Below are positions 33,936 to 42,103 of a DNA stretch of 49,355 bases, one piece after another. The position numbers were made by a program, and so were the translations under genes. The stretch lies in contig CAYQQR010000031.1 of assembly GCA_964420035.1 (NCBI GenBank), positions 1 through 49,355 on the forward strand. Direction: 5' to 3'. Origin of the DNA: CAYQQR01 sp964420035. Its GTDB lineage: Bacteria; Bacteroidota; Bacteroidia; Bacteroidales; SM23-62. The notes below the pieces were generated by a model. It made no database searches. It worked only from the letters and a program-made list of their open reading frames with translations, and was not told the origin of the DNA. Every line of letters starts with the position of its first letter. Within the stretch, counting starts at the first letter, position 1.

Positions 33936-33939
33936 TCCT
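33936..33939 (-). promoter_or_regulatory. Shine-Dalgarno of rpsO
   Basis: AGGA on the minus strand, 6 bases before the ATG at 33929, decides the start. Few genes in this window show such a site, which is normal for Bacteroidetes. Confidence 0.5.
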
Positions 33940-33967
33940 GACAATTAATGTTTTAAAATTCGAACTG

Positions 33968-33998
33968 CAAAAATATCCAATTTTTTCAATATTGCAAT
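33968..33998 (-). promoter_or_regulatory. Promoter of rpsO
   Basis: The minus strand reads ATTG (33995-33998), a 19-base spacer and then TATTTTTG (33968-33975). The -7 box is perfect, the spacing is consensus and the -33 element is one base off TTTG. It is the best promoter match in the window and lies just past the end of the upstream RmlD-like gene. Confidence 0.6.
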
Positions 33999-34012
33999 AA
34001 CATATCCCTTTT

Positions 34013-34933
34013 TTATTCCGGGGTCATGGGTCCCAGTTCCTCCCTGACCCTTTTCAAGCCCTTAATCACATCCATGGGCCGATAGTCAAGCTCAATCCGG
34101 GCCTTTTGAATATCAAGTCCTGTGATTAGAGGTCTTTTAGCAGCTTCGTTCAATTGCTGGGTTTCAACCCGTCTTATGAGCGAACTATCCAGGTTGAAGG
34201 TTCGGGCCACCTCTACTGCAAAACTATAGACCGTCATAAATTGGGGCCCGGAAACGTGGAATATCCCGTTCCTTTTCTCCCTGGTTATTTTTTGGCATGC
34301 CCGGGCAAGGTCAAAAACATGGGTGGGTGTTCTCACCTGGTCCCCGACAACCCTGATGGGTTTTTCTGACATCAGGAACTGACGAATCCAACTGACGATA
34401 TTGGATCTGCCTTCTCCGCTAAATATACCATAAACCAAGCTGGTGCGGACTATCGACCAGGCATTTAGCTGCTCCTGGATATATTGTTCCGATAGTTTTT
34501 TGGAAAGACCGTACTGATTTTGCGGATTGGCCTGATCCTCCTCCCTGTAGTTCCCCCGAGTCCCGTCAAAAATAAAGTCAGAAGACAGGAAGAGCAGGAA
34601 AATATCCTTGTTCTTACATTCATCTGCGATGATCCTTGTTCCTTCATAATTGACTTTTGTACACTCTTCTTTTTCCAGCTCGCACTGGTCAGCCCGCGAC
34701 ATGGCAGCTGCATGAATAATGGCATCAGGATTATAAAGGTCAATCAGGTAATTCGTTGCAGCAGGATTGGTGACGTCGAGGACCTCAAACTTCTGATCTT
34801 TGACAATCGGAAGATCACTTGTTCTTTTTGAAGTAAAAATAAATTCGATCTCCTGATGGTCCCGGGCCTGCTTCATGATCTCCTGACCAAGCAGTCCGTT
34901 GCTGCCGGTTACCAGTATTTTGGTCTTATTCAT
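34013..34933 (-). CDS. RmlD-like sugar-nucleotide reductase (SDR family)
   Basis: This is an NAD(P)-dependent short-chain dehydrogenase of the RmlD/dTDP-4-dehydrorhamnose reductase type. The 306-residue product has the dinucleotide motif KILVTGSNGLLGQEIM at the N-terminus, AAMSRADQCE, SSDFIFDG and the catalytic Y-x-x-x-K in YGLSKKLSEQYI. It lacks neighbouring rmlA, rmlB or rmlC, so the substrate may be another sugar nucleotide or a free-standing 4-keto sugar. The last 8 bases of the channel gene overlap its start, so it is the third gene of the DUF2851-led operon. Substrate unproven. Confidence 0.87.
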   Translation of the reverse strand: MNKTKILVTGSNGLLGQEIMKQARDHQEIEFIFTSKRTSDLPIVKDQKFEVLDVTNPAATNYLIDLYNPDAIIHAAAMSRADQCELEKEECTKVNYEGTRIIADECKNKDIFLLFLSSDFIFDGTRGNYREEDQANPQNQYGLSKKLSEQYIQEQLNAWSIVRTSLVYGIFSGEGRSNIVSWIRQFLMSEKPIRVVGDQVRTPTHVFDLARACQKITREKRNGIFHVSGPQFMTVYSFAVEVARTFNLDSSLIRRVETQQLNEAAKRPLITGLDIQKARIELDYRPMDVIKGLKRVREELGPMTPE

Positions 34934-35495
34934 TAACCTTTCCGATGGTGATCAGAGTTTTGAGTCTTTTGATCTGTGAAGCATTCCCAAGGGCAAATTT
35001 TTTATCATCCCTGGTCAGGGTCTCGTCCGGGGAAGGATTGATCACATAGGTTTTATCCTTTTTTCTCAGTCCAAGGATATTGGCACCGGATTCATTTCGC
35101 GGATCCAATTCCCTGATGGTCTTGCCGTCATAGCAACCTGCCAGGTCTTCGCGGCTGACTTCCTCAATGGCCCCGGTATCCGGACCCTGCAACATGATAT
35201 ATTCGACAAACTCAACGATGTCGGGTTGGATAACGAGTTTGGCCATACGCTGACCGCCAACCCTGTCGGGCATGATAACATTTGACGCACCGGCCCGTTT
35301 AAGCTTCTTATCGGAATGTTCATCCGAGGCCCTGGAAATGATCTTTAAATCGGTTGAAATATTGATGATGGTCATGAACAATGACTCGGTGAAGGAAAAA
35401 CCTTCTATGACCATGTAACCTGTGATACCAATGGCTATGGCAGCAGTCAAAAGAGACATGGCAATGTAAAAGGTTTTATAGGTTTCCTTTTTCAA
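34926..35495 (-). CDS. Potassium channel/TrkA-C protein with large in-frame internal deletion
   Basis: This is what remains of a two-helix potassium channel with an RCK domain. In full-length relatives (about 340 residues) TM1, pore helix, TVGYG/TVGFG filter, TM2, TrkA-N and TrkA-C follow in order. Here 189 residues remain: TM1 (about 10-32) and pore helix (FTESLFMTIINIST, to T48). The sequence then jumps at T48-D49 (about plus-strand 35351-35354) straight to DLKIISRASDEHSDKKL, which is the end of TrkA-N, then TrkA-C. About 150 residues, including filter, TM2 and the NAD-binding loop, are missing. The ORF is otherwise open and keeps its 4-base and 8-base overlaps with the flanking genes. It cannot be an ion channel as it stands. 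A real deletion or an assembly collapse are both possible. Confidence 0.7.
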   Translation of the reverse strand: MKKETYKTFYIAMSLLTAAIAIGITGYMVIEGFSFTESLFMTIINISTDLKIISRASDEHSDKKLKRAGASNVIMPDRVGGQRMAKLVIQPDIVEFVEYIMLQGPDTGAIEEVSREDLAGCYDGKTIRELDPRNESGANILGLRKKDKTYVINPSPDETLTRDDKKFALGNASQIKRLKTLITIGKVNE

Positions 35496-36700
35496 CTTTG
35501 TTCAGCTAAGTAATGAATTCCTACCGGGCATCTTAAACACTGCTTAAAATTACAGTATTTATTTTTCAAATGCATGAGCGATTGGGTACTTAAGGCATTT
35601 TCGGGGCACAATCCAAGGGCTTTCCACCCCCGGATGATCCGGTTATCTTCGGGCTTGATCTGTTCCAGGAAATGAAATGCCCGGTCCTGAAACTCCTGGC
35701 TGCTCCGCATCTTCCCATAACTGAAGAGTAAAGGTACCAGGGCATTGATGATCAAACGGTCCGTTACAGAAGGAGTTTGCATGATCACGGACCGCAGATC
35801 GGATAATTCCCAGGTAGATAATAAGGATTGCAGGCTCAGCTTTTTCGAACAGATCAGATCGATCAATCTTAGTATCAGTACAGGAGGAAATGAAGCTGGC
35901 CTTATCCGGGCAAATCTCCATAAAACGGGATCAAGGGACGGCAGTTCAAATTTGTTTTTCAGGTAGCGGTACTCTTTTAACAGCTTGTTCCAATGGGCAT
36001 CTTCCATAGAACCCGGTTTCTCCAGAGAGGACATTCCGAAGAAAAGTGCCTCCAGCACGAACCGGTCCACCGTTGTCTTCAGCAAGTTCTTCCCGGCTGC
36101 TAACGACTGTACAAGCAGCTCCATTGGGAGGCCGTTTAACTGTCCCCCCAGTGCCCTGGCTACCATAAGCCAGAATACAAATTCCCAGTCATTTCCCGTT
36201 TTTTCGAGGTTTTTCAGAATGGTTTCGTGTCTTTTCTCCAGCCGGTCCACCATCAGCCGGTCGAAAAGATTGAACAGGAGCATGGGATTTCCCGCGGGGA
36301 ACCGGTCGGCACAGGGTATCCAAAGAACATTCTGCATCAGCCGCTGATAATGTTGCAGTACATTTCCCTGCAAGGAAATCTCAACCGTTTCTACCTGTCT
36401 GCCCGACCGGGTAAATACTTCTTCATCCCTTTTCAAAACAACATGAAGGATGACATTCTCATACTGCGGATCCTGCTGGTGCCCATGCCGGGGCCAGTCG
36501 CTTGACCTGAGATGGATCTCGACCGGTCCGGCCCAGGTCGTACTTCCCGTTTTTATCCGGGCGTCAAGGAAATCCGGACCGGCGTCCCGGTTCCACAAAC
36601 CCGGTGTGAGGACTTCAAAGGCTTTTCCCAACTGATTCTTAAGATCCTCAGTATGGTACCACCGGTAAAGCCAGGCAGCCTGTAACAATTCTTCTTTCAT
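35492..36700 (-). CDS. DUF2851 family protein
   Basis: This is a 402-residue cytoplasmic protein of the Bacteroidetes DUF2851 family, with no assigned function. The N-terminal part has the conserved GLWNRDAGPDFLDARIKTG and VEIHLRSSDWPRHGH, which give a cluster of acidic and histidine residues that could bind metal or nucleic acid. The C-terminal end has three cysteines (KYCNFKQCLRCPVG), probably a small metal site. It leads a three-gene operon (4-base overlap with the channel gene). It lies 142 bases from the end of pyrF, with the palindrome element in between. Confidence 0.82.
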   Translation of the reverse strand: MKEELLQAAWLYRWYHTEDLKNQLGKAFEVLTPGLWNRDAGPDFLDARIKTGSTTWAGPVEIHLRSSDWPRHGHQQDPQYENVILHVVLKRDEEVFTRSGRQVETVEISLQGNVLQHYQRLMQNVLWIPCADRFPAGNPMLLFNLFDRLMVDRLEKRHETILKNLEKTGNDWEFVFWLMVARALGGQLNGLPMELLVQSLAAGKNLLKTTVDRFVLEALFFGMSSLEKPGSMEDAHWNKLLKEYRYLKNKFELPSLDPVLWRFARIRPASFPPVLILRLIDLICSKKLSLQSLLSTWELSDLRSVIMQTPSVTDRLIINALVPLLFSYGKMRSSQEFQDRAFHFLEQIKPEDNRIIRGWKALGLCPENALSTQSLMHLKNKYCNFKQCLRCPVGIHYLAEQS

Positions 36701-36800
36701 GGTGCAGGAAATTAAAGGTTTATACCCTTAATCCCCGTACCCGCGAAATATCGAACCCGAAATCAAAGAATTTTTTAAGAAAATAAATTCCCCGAACCAG

Positions 36801-36837
36801 GGAACCAAGCCTGCCTGCCGGCAGGCAGGGAACCAAG
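36801..36837. repeat. Perfect 20-base palindrome flanked by 9-base direct repeats
   Basis: A perfect 20-base palindrome (36810-36829; half-site CCTGCCTGCC) is bracketed by GGAACCAAG at 36801-36809 and 36829-36837, the copies sharing one base with the palindrome. No T tract follows on either strand, so a terminator is less likely. The direct repeats look like a target-site duplication of a very small palindromic insertion, but slippage would also give this. Confidence 0.55.
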
Positions 36838-36842
36838 GAACT

Positions 36843-37673
36843 TTACAGGATTTTATTTTGCTTCAGCAAAATCCCCATCTGCTCCCTGAGGTTTCCTGCC
36901 GCTTCACGGGCTGCCCGGGCAAAACGGTCGGAAACATCGGCATAGATAATGGAGCGGCTGGAGTTTACAATCAAGCCACATTGGCGGTTCAGTCCCAGGG
37001 CAGCCACTTCTTCCAGGCTGCCTCCCTGGGCACCGATACCCGGGACGAGCAGGAAATGATCGGGGATCAATTCGCGGATTCCTTCCAGCATCTCCGATTT
37101 GGTGGCCCCCACGACGAACATGGTATTGTCTGTATTGCCCCAATATTTTGCTGTTTCTATCATCCGTTCATAAAGATAGCCGCCTTCCTTTTGTTCCAGG
37201 AACTGAAAATCCAGTGCACCCTGATTGGATGTAAGCGCGATGATGATCACCCATTTACCGGGGAATTCGTAGAAGGGACTGACGGAATCTTTTCCCATAT
37301 AGGGACTTACGGTGACCGCGTCAAAATCCATATGTTTAAAGAAAACCGACGCATAGAGTTTGGAGGTATGACCGATGTCGCCCCTTTTAGCATCGGCGAT
37401 AAGAAATAATTCGGGATACTTTTGCCGTATATAGTTTACTGTCATTTCCAGGCTGATGAATCCGGTGGCTCCCATAGACTCATAAAAAGCAAGATTGGGC
37501 TTGTAGGCAACAGCCAGATCATGGGTGGCGTCAATTATTCGCCTGTTGAATTCAAATATTGGGTATTCTGCCGTGAGTATGGCTCTGGGCAGTTTATGAT
37601 AGTCGGAATCCAGACCGATACAAAGGAAAGACCGTTTTTTCTTGATCTGCTCAAATAGTTCCTTGCTGTTCAT
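36843..37673 (-). CDS. pyrF: Orotidine-5'-phosphate decarboxylase, type 2
   Basis: It makes UMP from OMP, the last step of de novo pyrimidine synthesis. The 276 residues fit the type 2 subfamily. The catalytic Lys-Asp pair is in IADAKRGDIG (D94, K96, D99) and the phosphate-binding end region has LVPGIGAQGG and GLIVNSSRSIIYA. Length and motifs are normal. It starts 2 bases after the prfA stop, inside the purM-prfA-pyrF run. No dedicated promoter is seen; it is expressed with prfA. Confidence 0.94.
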   Translation of the reverse strand: MNSKELFEQIKKKRSFLCIGLDSDYHKLPRAILTAEYPIFEFNRRIIDATHDLAVAYKPNLAFYESMGATGFISLEMTVNYIRQKYPELFLIADAKRGDIGHTSKLYASVFFKHMDFDAVTVSPYMGKDSVSPFYEFPGKWVIIIALTSNQGALDFQFLEQKEGGYLYERMIETAKYWGNTDNTMFVVGATKSEMLEGIRELIPDHFLLVPGIGAQGGSLEEVAALGLNRQCGLIVNSSRSIIYADVSDRFARAAREAAGNLREQMGILLKQNKIL

Positions 37674-37675
37674 GA

Positions 37676-38764
37676 TCAGGTAAGATTGCTCATTTTCATC
37701 CGCTCTGCATTTTCTGCCATCTGCAATTTGGTGATGATCTCATCCAGGTCCCCGTCCATAATGGCAGAAAGATTGTAAAGGGTCAGGTTGATCCGGTGAT
37801 CGGTGACCCTTCCCTGGGGATAATTATAGGTCCGTATTTTTGCAGAACGATCCCCCGTGCTGACCATGGTTTTGCGCTTGGAGGCCACTTCATCCATTCT
37901 TTTCTGAAGCTCCAGGTTGTAGAGCCTCGACCGAAGTTCTTTCATGGCTTTATCCAGGTTCTTCAGCTGAGACTTCTCATCCTGGCAGGTTACCACGATA
38001 CCTGTTGGAATGTGGGTGAGCCTTATGGCCGAATAGGTGGTATTGACACTCTGGCCCCCGGGACCTGAGGAGCAAAAGGTATCTTTCCGGATATCATCCT
38101 GCCTGAGGTCCACATCGAATTCATCGGCTTCCGGAAGGACCGCTACCGTGGCAGCTGAAGTATGTACCCTCCCCTGGGTTTCGGTCTGGGGAACCCGTTG
38201 CACCCGGTGTACACCCGATTCATATTTCATTATACCGTAAACCCCATTTCCCGTAACATTCAGGATAATTTCCTTGAAACCGCCAACGGTACCCTCTGTA
38301 CTGCTGGTGGTTTCAACTTTCCAATTCTTGTTTTCACAGTACTTGAGATACATCCTGTAGAGGTCACCGGCAAAAATGCTGGCTTCATCTCCACCGGTAC
38401 CGGCACGGATTTCCAGGATGGCATTCTTTTCATCTTCGGGATCGGCAGGAATGAGCAAAAGCTTGATCTTTTCCTCCATGGGCTCTACCCTGGTAGTGAG
38501 TTCATCCAGTTCTTCCTTGGCCATTTCCCTTAATTCCTCATCCTTTTCATGGGCCAGTATATCGCGGGCAGACTGGATATTGCTGAGCAGATCTTTATAT
38601 TCCCTGTAGACCTCCACAACAGGTTCCAGGTCTTTATATTCCTTATTCAGCTTAACATAGCGGTCCATGTCCGCTATAATTTCCGGATCGCTAATCAGCC
38701 GGCCTACTTCATCGAAGCGCGATTTTACGCCTTCCAGTTTCTCAAGTACAAGATTCTTTGCCAT
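37676..38764 (-). CDS. prfA: Peptide chain release factor 1
   Basis: It reads UAA and UAG stop codons in the ribosomal A site and triggers peptide release. The 362-residue product has the anticodon-mimicking tripeptide P-x-T within RVPQTETQGRVHTSA, the catalytic GGQ in SGPGGQSVNTTYSA and the RF1-typical VTCQDEKSQ. The PxT, rather than SPF of RF2, makes it RF1. Length is normal. It lies 62 bases past purM and 2 bases before pyrF on the same strand. Confidence 0.96.
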   Translation of the reverse strand: MAKNLVLEKLEGVKSRFDEVGRLISDPEIIADMDRYVKLNKEYKDLEPVVEVYREYKDLLSNIQSARDILAHEKDEELREMAKEELDELTTRVEPMEEKIKLLLIPADPEDEKNAILEIRAGTGGDEASIFAGDLYRMYLKYCENKNWKVETTSSTEGTVGGFKEIILNVTGNGVYGIMKYESGVHRVQRVPQTETQGRVHTSAATVAVLPEADEFDVDLRQDDIRKDTFCSSGPGGQSVNTTYSAIRLTHIPTGIVVTCQDEKSQLKNLDKAMKELRSRLYNLELQKRMDEVASKRKTMVSTGDRSAKIRTYNYPQGRVTDHRINLTLYNLSAIMDGDLDEIITKLQMAENAERMKMSNLT

Positions 38765-38826
38765 ATGATATATTAAGCGAGCCCAAAGATAGGAAATATC
38801 GTCCAGACGGATAAGGCACTTTTATC

Positions 38827-39996
38827 CTATGAATATTCAAACCTGCCGTATTCAGACCGGATGGTCAGCAGGTTTCGGTCTGAAGAAACAACATGACCAA
38901 TGACCTTGGCATCGATCTGAAAGGATGCAGCTATCCTGATGATCTCATCAACGGCCTGTCCGTCGGCATAAATTTCAAAACGGTGTCCCATGTTGAATAC
39001 CTGGTACATTTCCCTCCAGTCGGTGTCCGACTCCTCCTGTATCATACGGAAAAGAGGCGGTAGCTCAAAAAGATTGTCCTTGATGACATGAACCTTGTCT
39101 GTAAATTTCAGGACCTTGGTCTGGGCACCCCCCGAACAATGGATCATACCATAAACCTGTTCCCCGCAATTTTCAAGCACCTTTTTGACAACGGGAGCAT
39201 AGGTCCTGGTGGGAGAAAGGAGCAATTTCCCGGCATCCATGCCTTCGGGCTCTACAGGATCGGTAAGTTTATAGGAACCGGTGTACACCAGGGAAGGATC
39301 GATGCCCGGATCAAAGCTTTCAGGATATTGGTCTTTCAAATATTGACCGAACAGATCATGCCGGGCTGAGGTGAGCCCATTGCTGCCGATGCCGGAATTG
39401 TATTCCTGCTCATAACTGGCTTTGCCAAAAGAGCTTAATCCAATGATTTGCTGACCGGGCCGGATTCCCACGCCGCGGATGCCGGAGCGTTTCATCCGGC
39501 AGCTAACCGTTGAATCAAGGATGATAGTCCGAACAAGATCGCCTACATCAGCCGTCTCTCCACCGGCCGACCATATGCCGATGCCCAGTGACCTGAGTTC
39601 TCCGAGGATTTCCTCGGTTCCCCGAATAATGGCGGAGATAATTTCTCCCGGTATTTTATTCCTGTTCCTCCCTATTGTGGAAGACAGCACGATATTATCC
39701 ATGGCGCCCACGCATATCAGGTCGTCCAGGTTCATTACGATGGCATCCTGTGCAATACCTTTCCAAACGCTCATATCCCCGGTTTCCTTCCAGTAGACAT
39801 ATGCCAGGGATGACTTTGTGCCTGCGCCGTCTGCGTGCATGACCAGGCAATACTCCTCGTCTCCGGAAGAATAGTCCGGGATGATCTTGCAGAAAGCCTT
39901 GGGGAATATGCCCGGATCCGTATGTTTCAGGGCATCGTGTACATCCTCTTTGGAAGAGGAAACACCGCGCTGACTATACCTGTTCTCCCGGGCCAT
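38827..39996 (-). CDS. purM: Phosphoribosylformylglycinamidine cyclo-ligase (AIR synthetase)
   Basis: It closes the imidazole ring of purines, making AIR from FGAM with ATP. The 389-residue product is the Bacteroidetes-type PurM, with MHADGAGTKSSLAYVY, the ATP site segment MNLDDLICVGAMDNIVLSSTIG (given in part as MNLDDLICVGAMDN), WSAGGETADVGD and a C-terminal GHRFEIYA. It is longer than the E. coli enzyme, which is usual for this phylum. It begins 5 bases after the PorE-like gene stop and leads prfA and pyrF. Confidence 0.92.
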   Translation of the reverse strand: MARENRYSQRGVSSSKEDVHDALKHTDPGIFPKAFCKIIPDYSSGDEEYCLVMHADGAGTKSSLAYVYWKETGDMSVWKGIAQDAIVMNLDDLICVGAMDNIVLSSTIGRNRNKIPGEIISAIIRGTEEILGELRSLGIGIWSAGGETADVGDLVRTIILDSTVSCRMKRSGIRGVGIRPGQQIIGLSSFGKASYEQEYNSGIGSNGLTSARHDLFGQYLKDQYPESFDPGIDPSLVYTGSYKLTDPVEPEGMDAGKLLLSPTRTYAPVVKKVLENCGEQVYGMIHCSGGAQTKVLKFTDKVHVIKDNLFELPPLFRMIQEESDTDWREMYQVFNMGHRFEIYADGQAVDEIIRIAASFQIDAKVIGHVVSSDRNLLTIRSEYGRFEYS

Positions 39997-40001
39997 AAAA
40001 A

Positions 40002-42002
40002 CTATTCTTCTTCAAGGTTATAATCGGTAGTGAGCACCTGGAATTCGGTCCTTCTGTTCAACTGATGGGCAATTTCCCTTTGTTCCTCAGTAGGCAAACG
40101 GTTAATGAATTGCTCGGTCAGCGTAGCCCCTTCGGGCAAAAACTCATATTGTTCGTGTATACGCGAGGTCACCACCTTGGGCCTTGACTCCCCGTATCCC
40201 TTGGCTGACAAGCGATCGGGTGATATCCCCTTTTGAATCAGGTAGTCAACAACCGACTGGGCCCTTTTCTGGGAAAGTTCTATATTGTCCTGATCGCTAC
40301 CCCGGCTATCGGTATGAGACATCAATTCGATGGTAACATTGGGGTTATCGTTCAGGGTCTCTATCAGGTCATCCAGGGAAACCATAGCCTCGGGCCGTAA
40401 CTCCCAGCGGGCGAAATCATAGAATACATTCGAGTTGGATAATTCTATGGGCTTCTCAATGGAGGCCAGATAGATCGTCGTGGTAAAATCTTTGCTTTCT
40501 TCCAGTCCCCTGGTCGTCTCCCGTTCCTTACCGTTCAGATATCCTTCAAGGGAGGCGATGAAAACATAATCCGTCGAGGGCTTCAGCATGAACTTAAAAA
40601 AACCGTCCTCACCGGTTGTGGTCTCCAGCTGACTTCCGTCACTGCCAATAGACTTTACCACAGCATCGGCGAGCAGTTCATCGGTTTTCTCATCCCGGAC
40701 CTCGCCTTCAACACTGAACTTCAAGGGCGGCAACACGAACAAATATATCTCGTCATTGCCTCTTCCTTTCCGGGCAGAGCTGAAATATCCCCGCTCCGCC
40801 TCATCTTCGAAAACAATTCCAAAATCATCGGCTGCAGAATTAATTGGAACCTTCATATTTTCAATCTTGTAGCTGCCGTCTTCGGTTTCCGTAGCCTTGA
40901 AAATATCCAGACCACCCATGCCAATATGGCCGTCGGATGAAAAATACAGGGTGCCGTCCGCATGCACGAAGGGAAACACCTCATTTCCCATCGTATTGAT
41001 GACCTCACCCAGGTTTTCGGGTTCTTCCCATTCGGCACCTTCATTGGCCCGGGTTACTTTCCATATGTCTTTGTCTCCATATCCGCCGGGCATGTCTGAA
41101 ACAAAATAAAGGGTCAGCTGGTCGGGCGACAATGCCGGATGGGCCGCCACCAGGCTGTCCTCCAGGAGTTGTACCATCTGGGGTTCGCTCCAGCTGTCAC
41201 CCGTTCGGTTGCTGGTATAGATCTGACAACCGAAATTTTTATTTTTATTGACCTTGCAGCGCGTAAAATACAGGGTGTTGTAATCGGCAGAAATACAAGA
41301 GGTACCATCTTCGAATTCCGAATTGATGTTCTCGCTCAGGGGCACGGGTGTACTCCATTTGCCTTTCCTGTCCTGGAAACTCATGTAGATGTCCGCGAAA
41401 TTTTGTCCCGTGGCCCCGTGAATATCATTCCCGGTCGATTCATCCCTAGTGGATGTAAAATAAACCATGGTATAATCATCCCGGGCAAAAGCAGGACTGA
41501 AGTCGCTGGCCCTTGAATTGAAGAACCTCATGTTCTCGATCTCATAACCGGTAGGATTATCTCTCCATTTAATCGCCAGATCACAGGAAACGATACCGTT
41601 TTGCCCCCTCGGATCGCCGGGCACCAGTTCCTTGAATTTTTTGTATTGCTCCAGTGCATCCTCGTAATCCTCGTTCATTTTCAGCACGTGCGCATAACGA
41701 AGATAAACGATGGGATCCTGGTAGTCTTTTTGAATGGCTTGCCGGTACCTGAGCTCTGCCCTGCGGGTATCATTGGTTATCCGATAGCATTCCGCCATCT
41801 TGAACATGATCTCGGCCCGGGTCTCATTGTTGTTTGCCTTATTGTAAGCCTTTTTGTAAAGATCAATGGCTGTTGTATATTCCCCTGCATTATAAGCCAG
41901 ATCTGCGCGGTCAACCCTGTTGTTCCTTCGTTGTGCATCCATGTGGGAAGCAGGTGCTACAAGCAACAAAACCAGCAAATAGATGATTCTAAAATTCTTC
42001 AT
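40002..42002 (-). CDS. PorE-like OmpA-family protein (TPR, WD40-like, OmpA domains)
   Basis: This is a 666-residue envelope protein with a signal peptide (1-24). TPRs follow (about 30-150; YNAGEYTTAIDLYKKAY), then a beta-propeller of PD40/WD40-like units (about 165-420; MVYFTSTRDES, LYFSSDGHIGMGGLDIF). A carboxypeptidase-regulatory-like domain lies at about 430-500, and the OmpA C-terminal peptidoglycan-binding domain has LMSHTDSRGSDQDN and NRRTEF. This is the domain set of PorE, the peptidoglycan-linked part of the T9SS, and of related family members. T9SS substrates occur in this window, so a T9SS role is reasonable but inferred; no porP lies next to it. It leads the purM-prfA-pyrF operon. 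Confidence 0.85.
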   Translation of the reverse strand: MKNFRIIYLLVLLLVAPASHMDAQRRNNRVDRADLAYNAGEYTTAIDLYKKAYNKANNNETRAEIMFKMAECYRITNDTRRAELRYRQAIQKDYQDPIVYLRYAHVLKMNEDYEDALEQYKKFKELVPGDPRGQNGIVSCDLAIKWRDNPTGYEIENMRFFNSRASDFSPAFARDDYTMVYFTSTRDESTGNDIHGATGQNFADIYMSFQDRKGKWSTPVPLSENINSEFEDGTSCISADYNTLYFTRCKVNKNKNFGCQIYTSNRTGDSWSEPQMVQLLEDSLVAAHPALSPDQLTLYFVSDMPGGYGDKDIWKVTRANEGAEWEEPENLGEVINTMGNEVFPFVHADGTLYFSSDGHIGMGGLDIFKATETEDGSYKIENMKVPINSAADDFGIVFEDEAERGYFSSARKGRGNDEIYLFVLPPLKFSVEGEVRDEKTDELLADAVVKSIGSDGSQLETTTGEDGFFKFMLKPSTDYVFIASLEGYLNGKERETTRGLEESKDFTTTIYLASIEKPIELSNSNVFYDFARWELRPEAMVSLDDLIETLNDNPNVTIELMSHTDSRGSDQDNIELSQKRAQSVVDYLIQKGISPDRLSAKGYGESRPKVVTSRIHEQYEFLPEGATLTEQFINRLPTEEQREIAHQLNRRTEFQVLTTDYNLEEE

Positions 42003-42103
42003 AATCCCTGATTGTCCTTTTTGATAAAGTTAAAGGAAAAAATGCAATCCTTAAGTTTGATTCTTAAGTCAATACTCAAAACGCCAGTCAGGGGCATTTA
42101 TTA

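Noticed and set aside
33930..33944. TTG start of rpsO
   Set aside because: The Shine-Dalgarno AGGA sits 6 bases from the ATG at 33929 and the family length is 89 residues.
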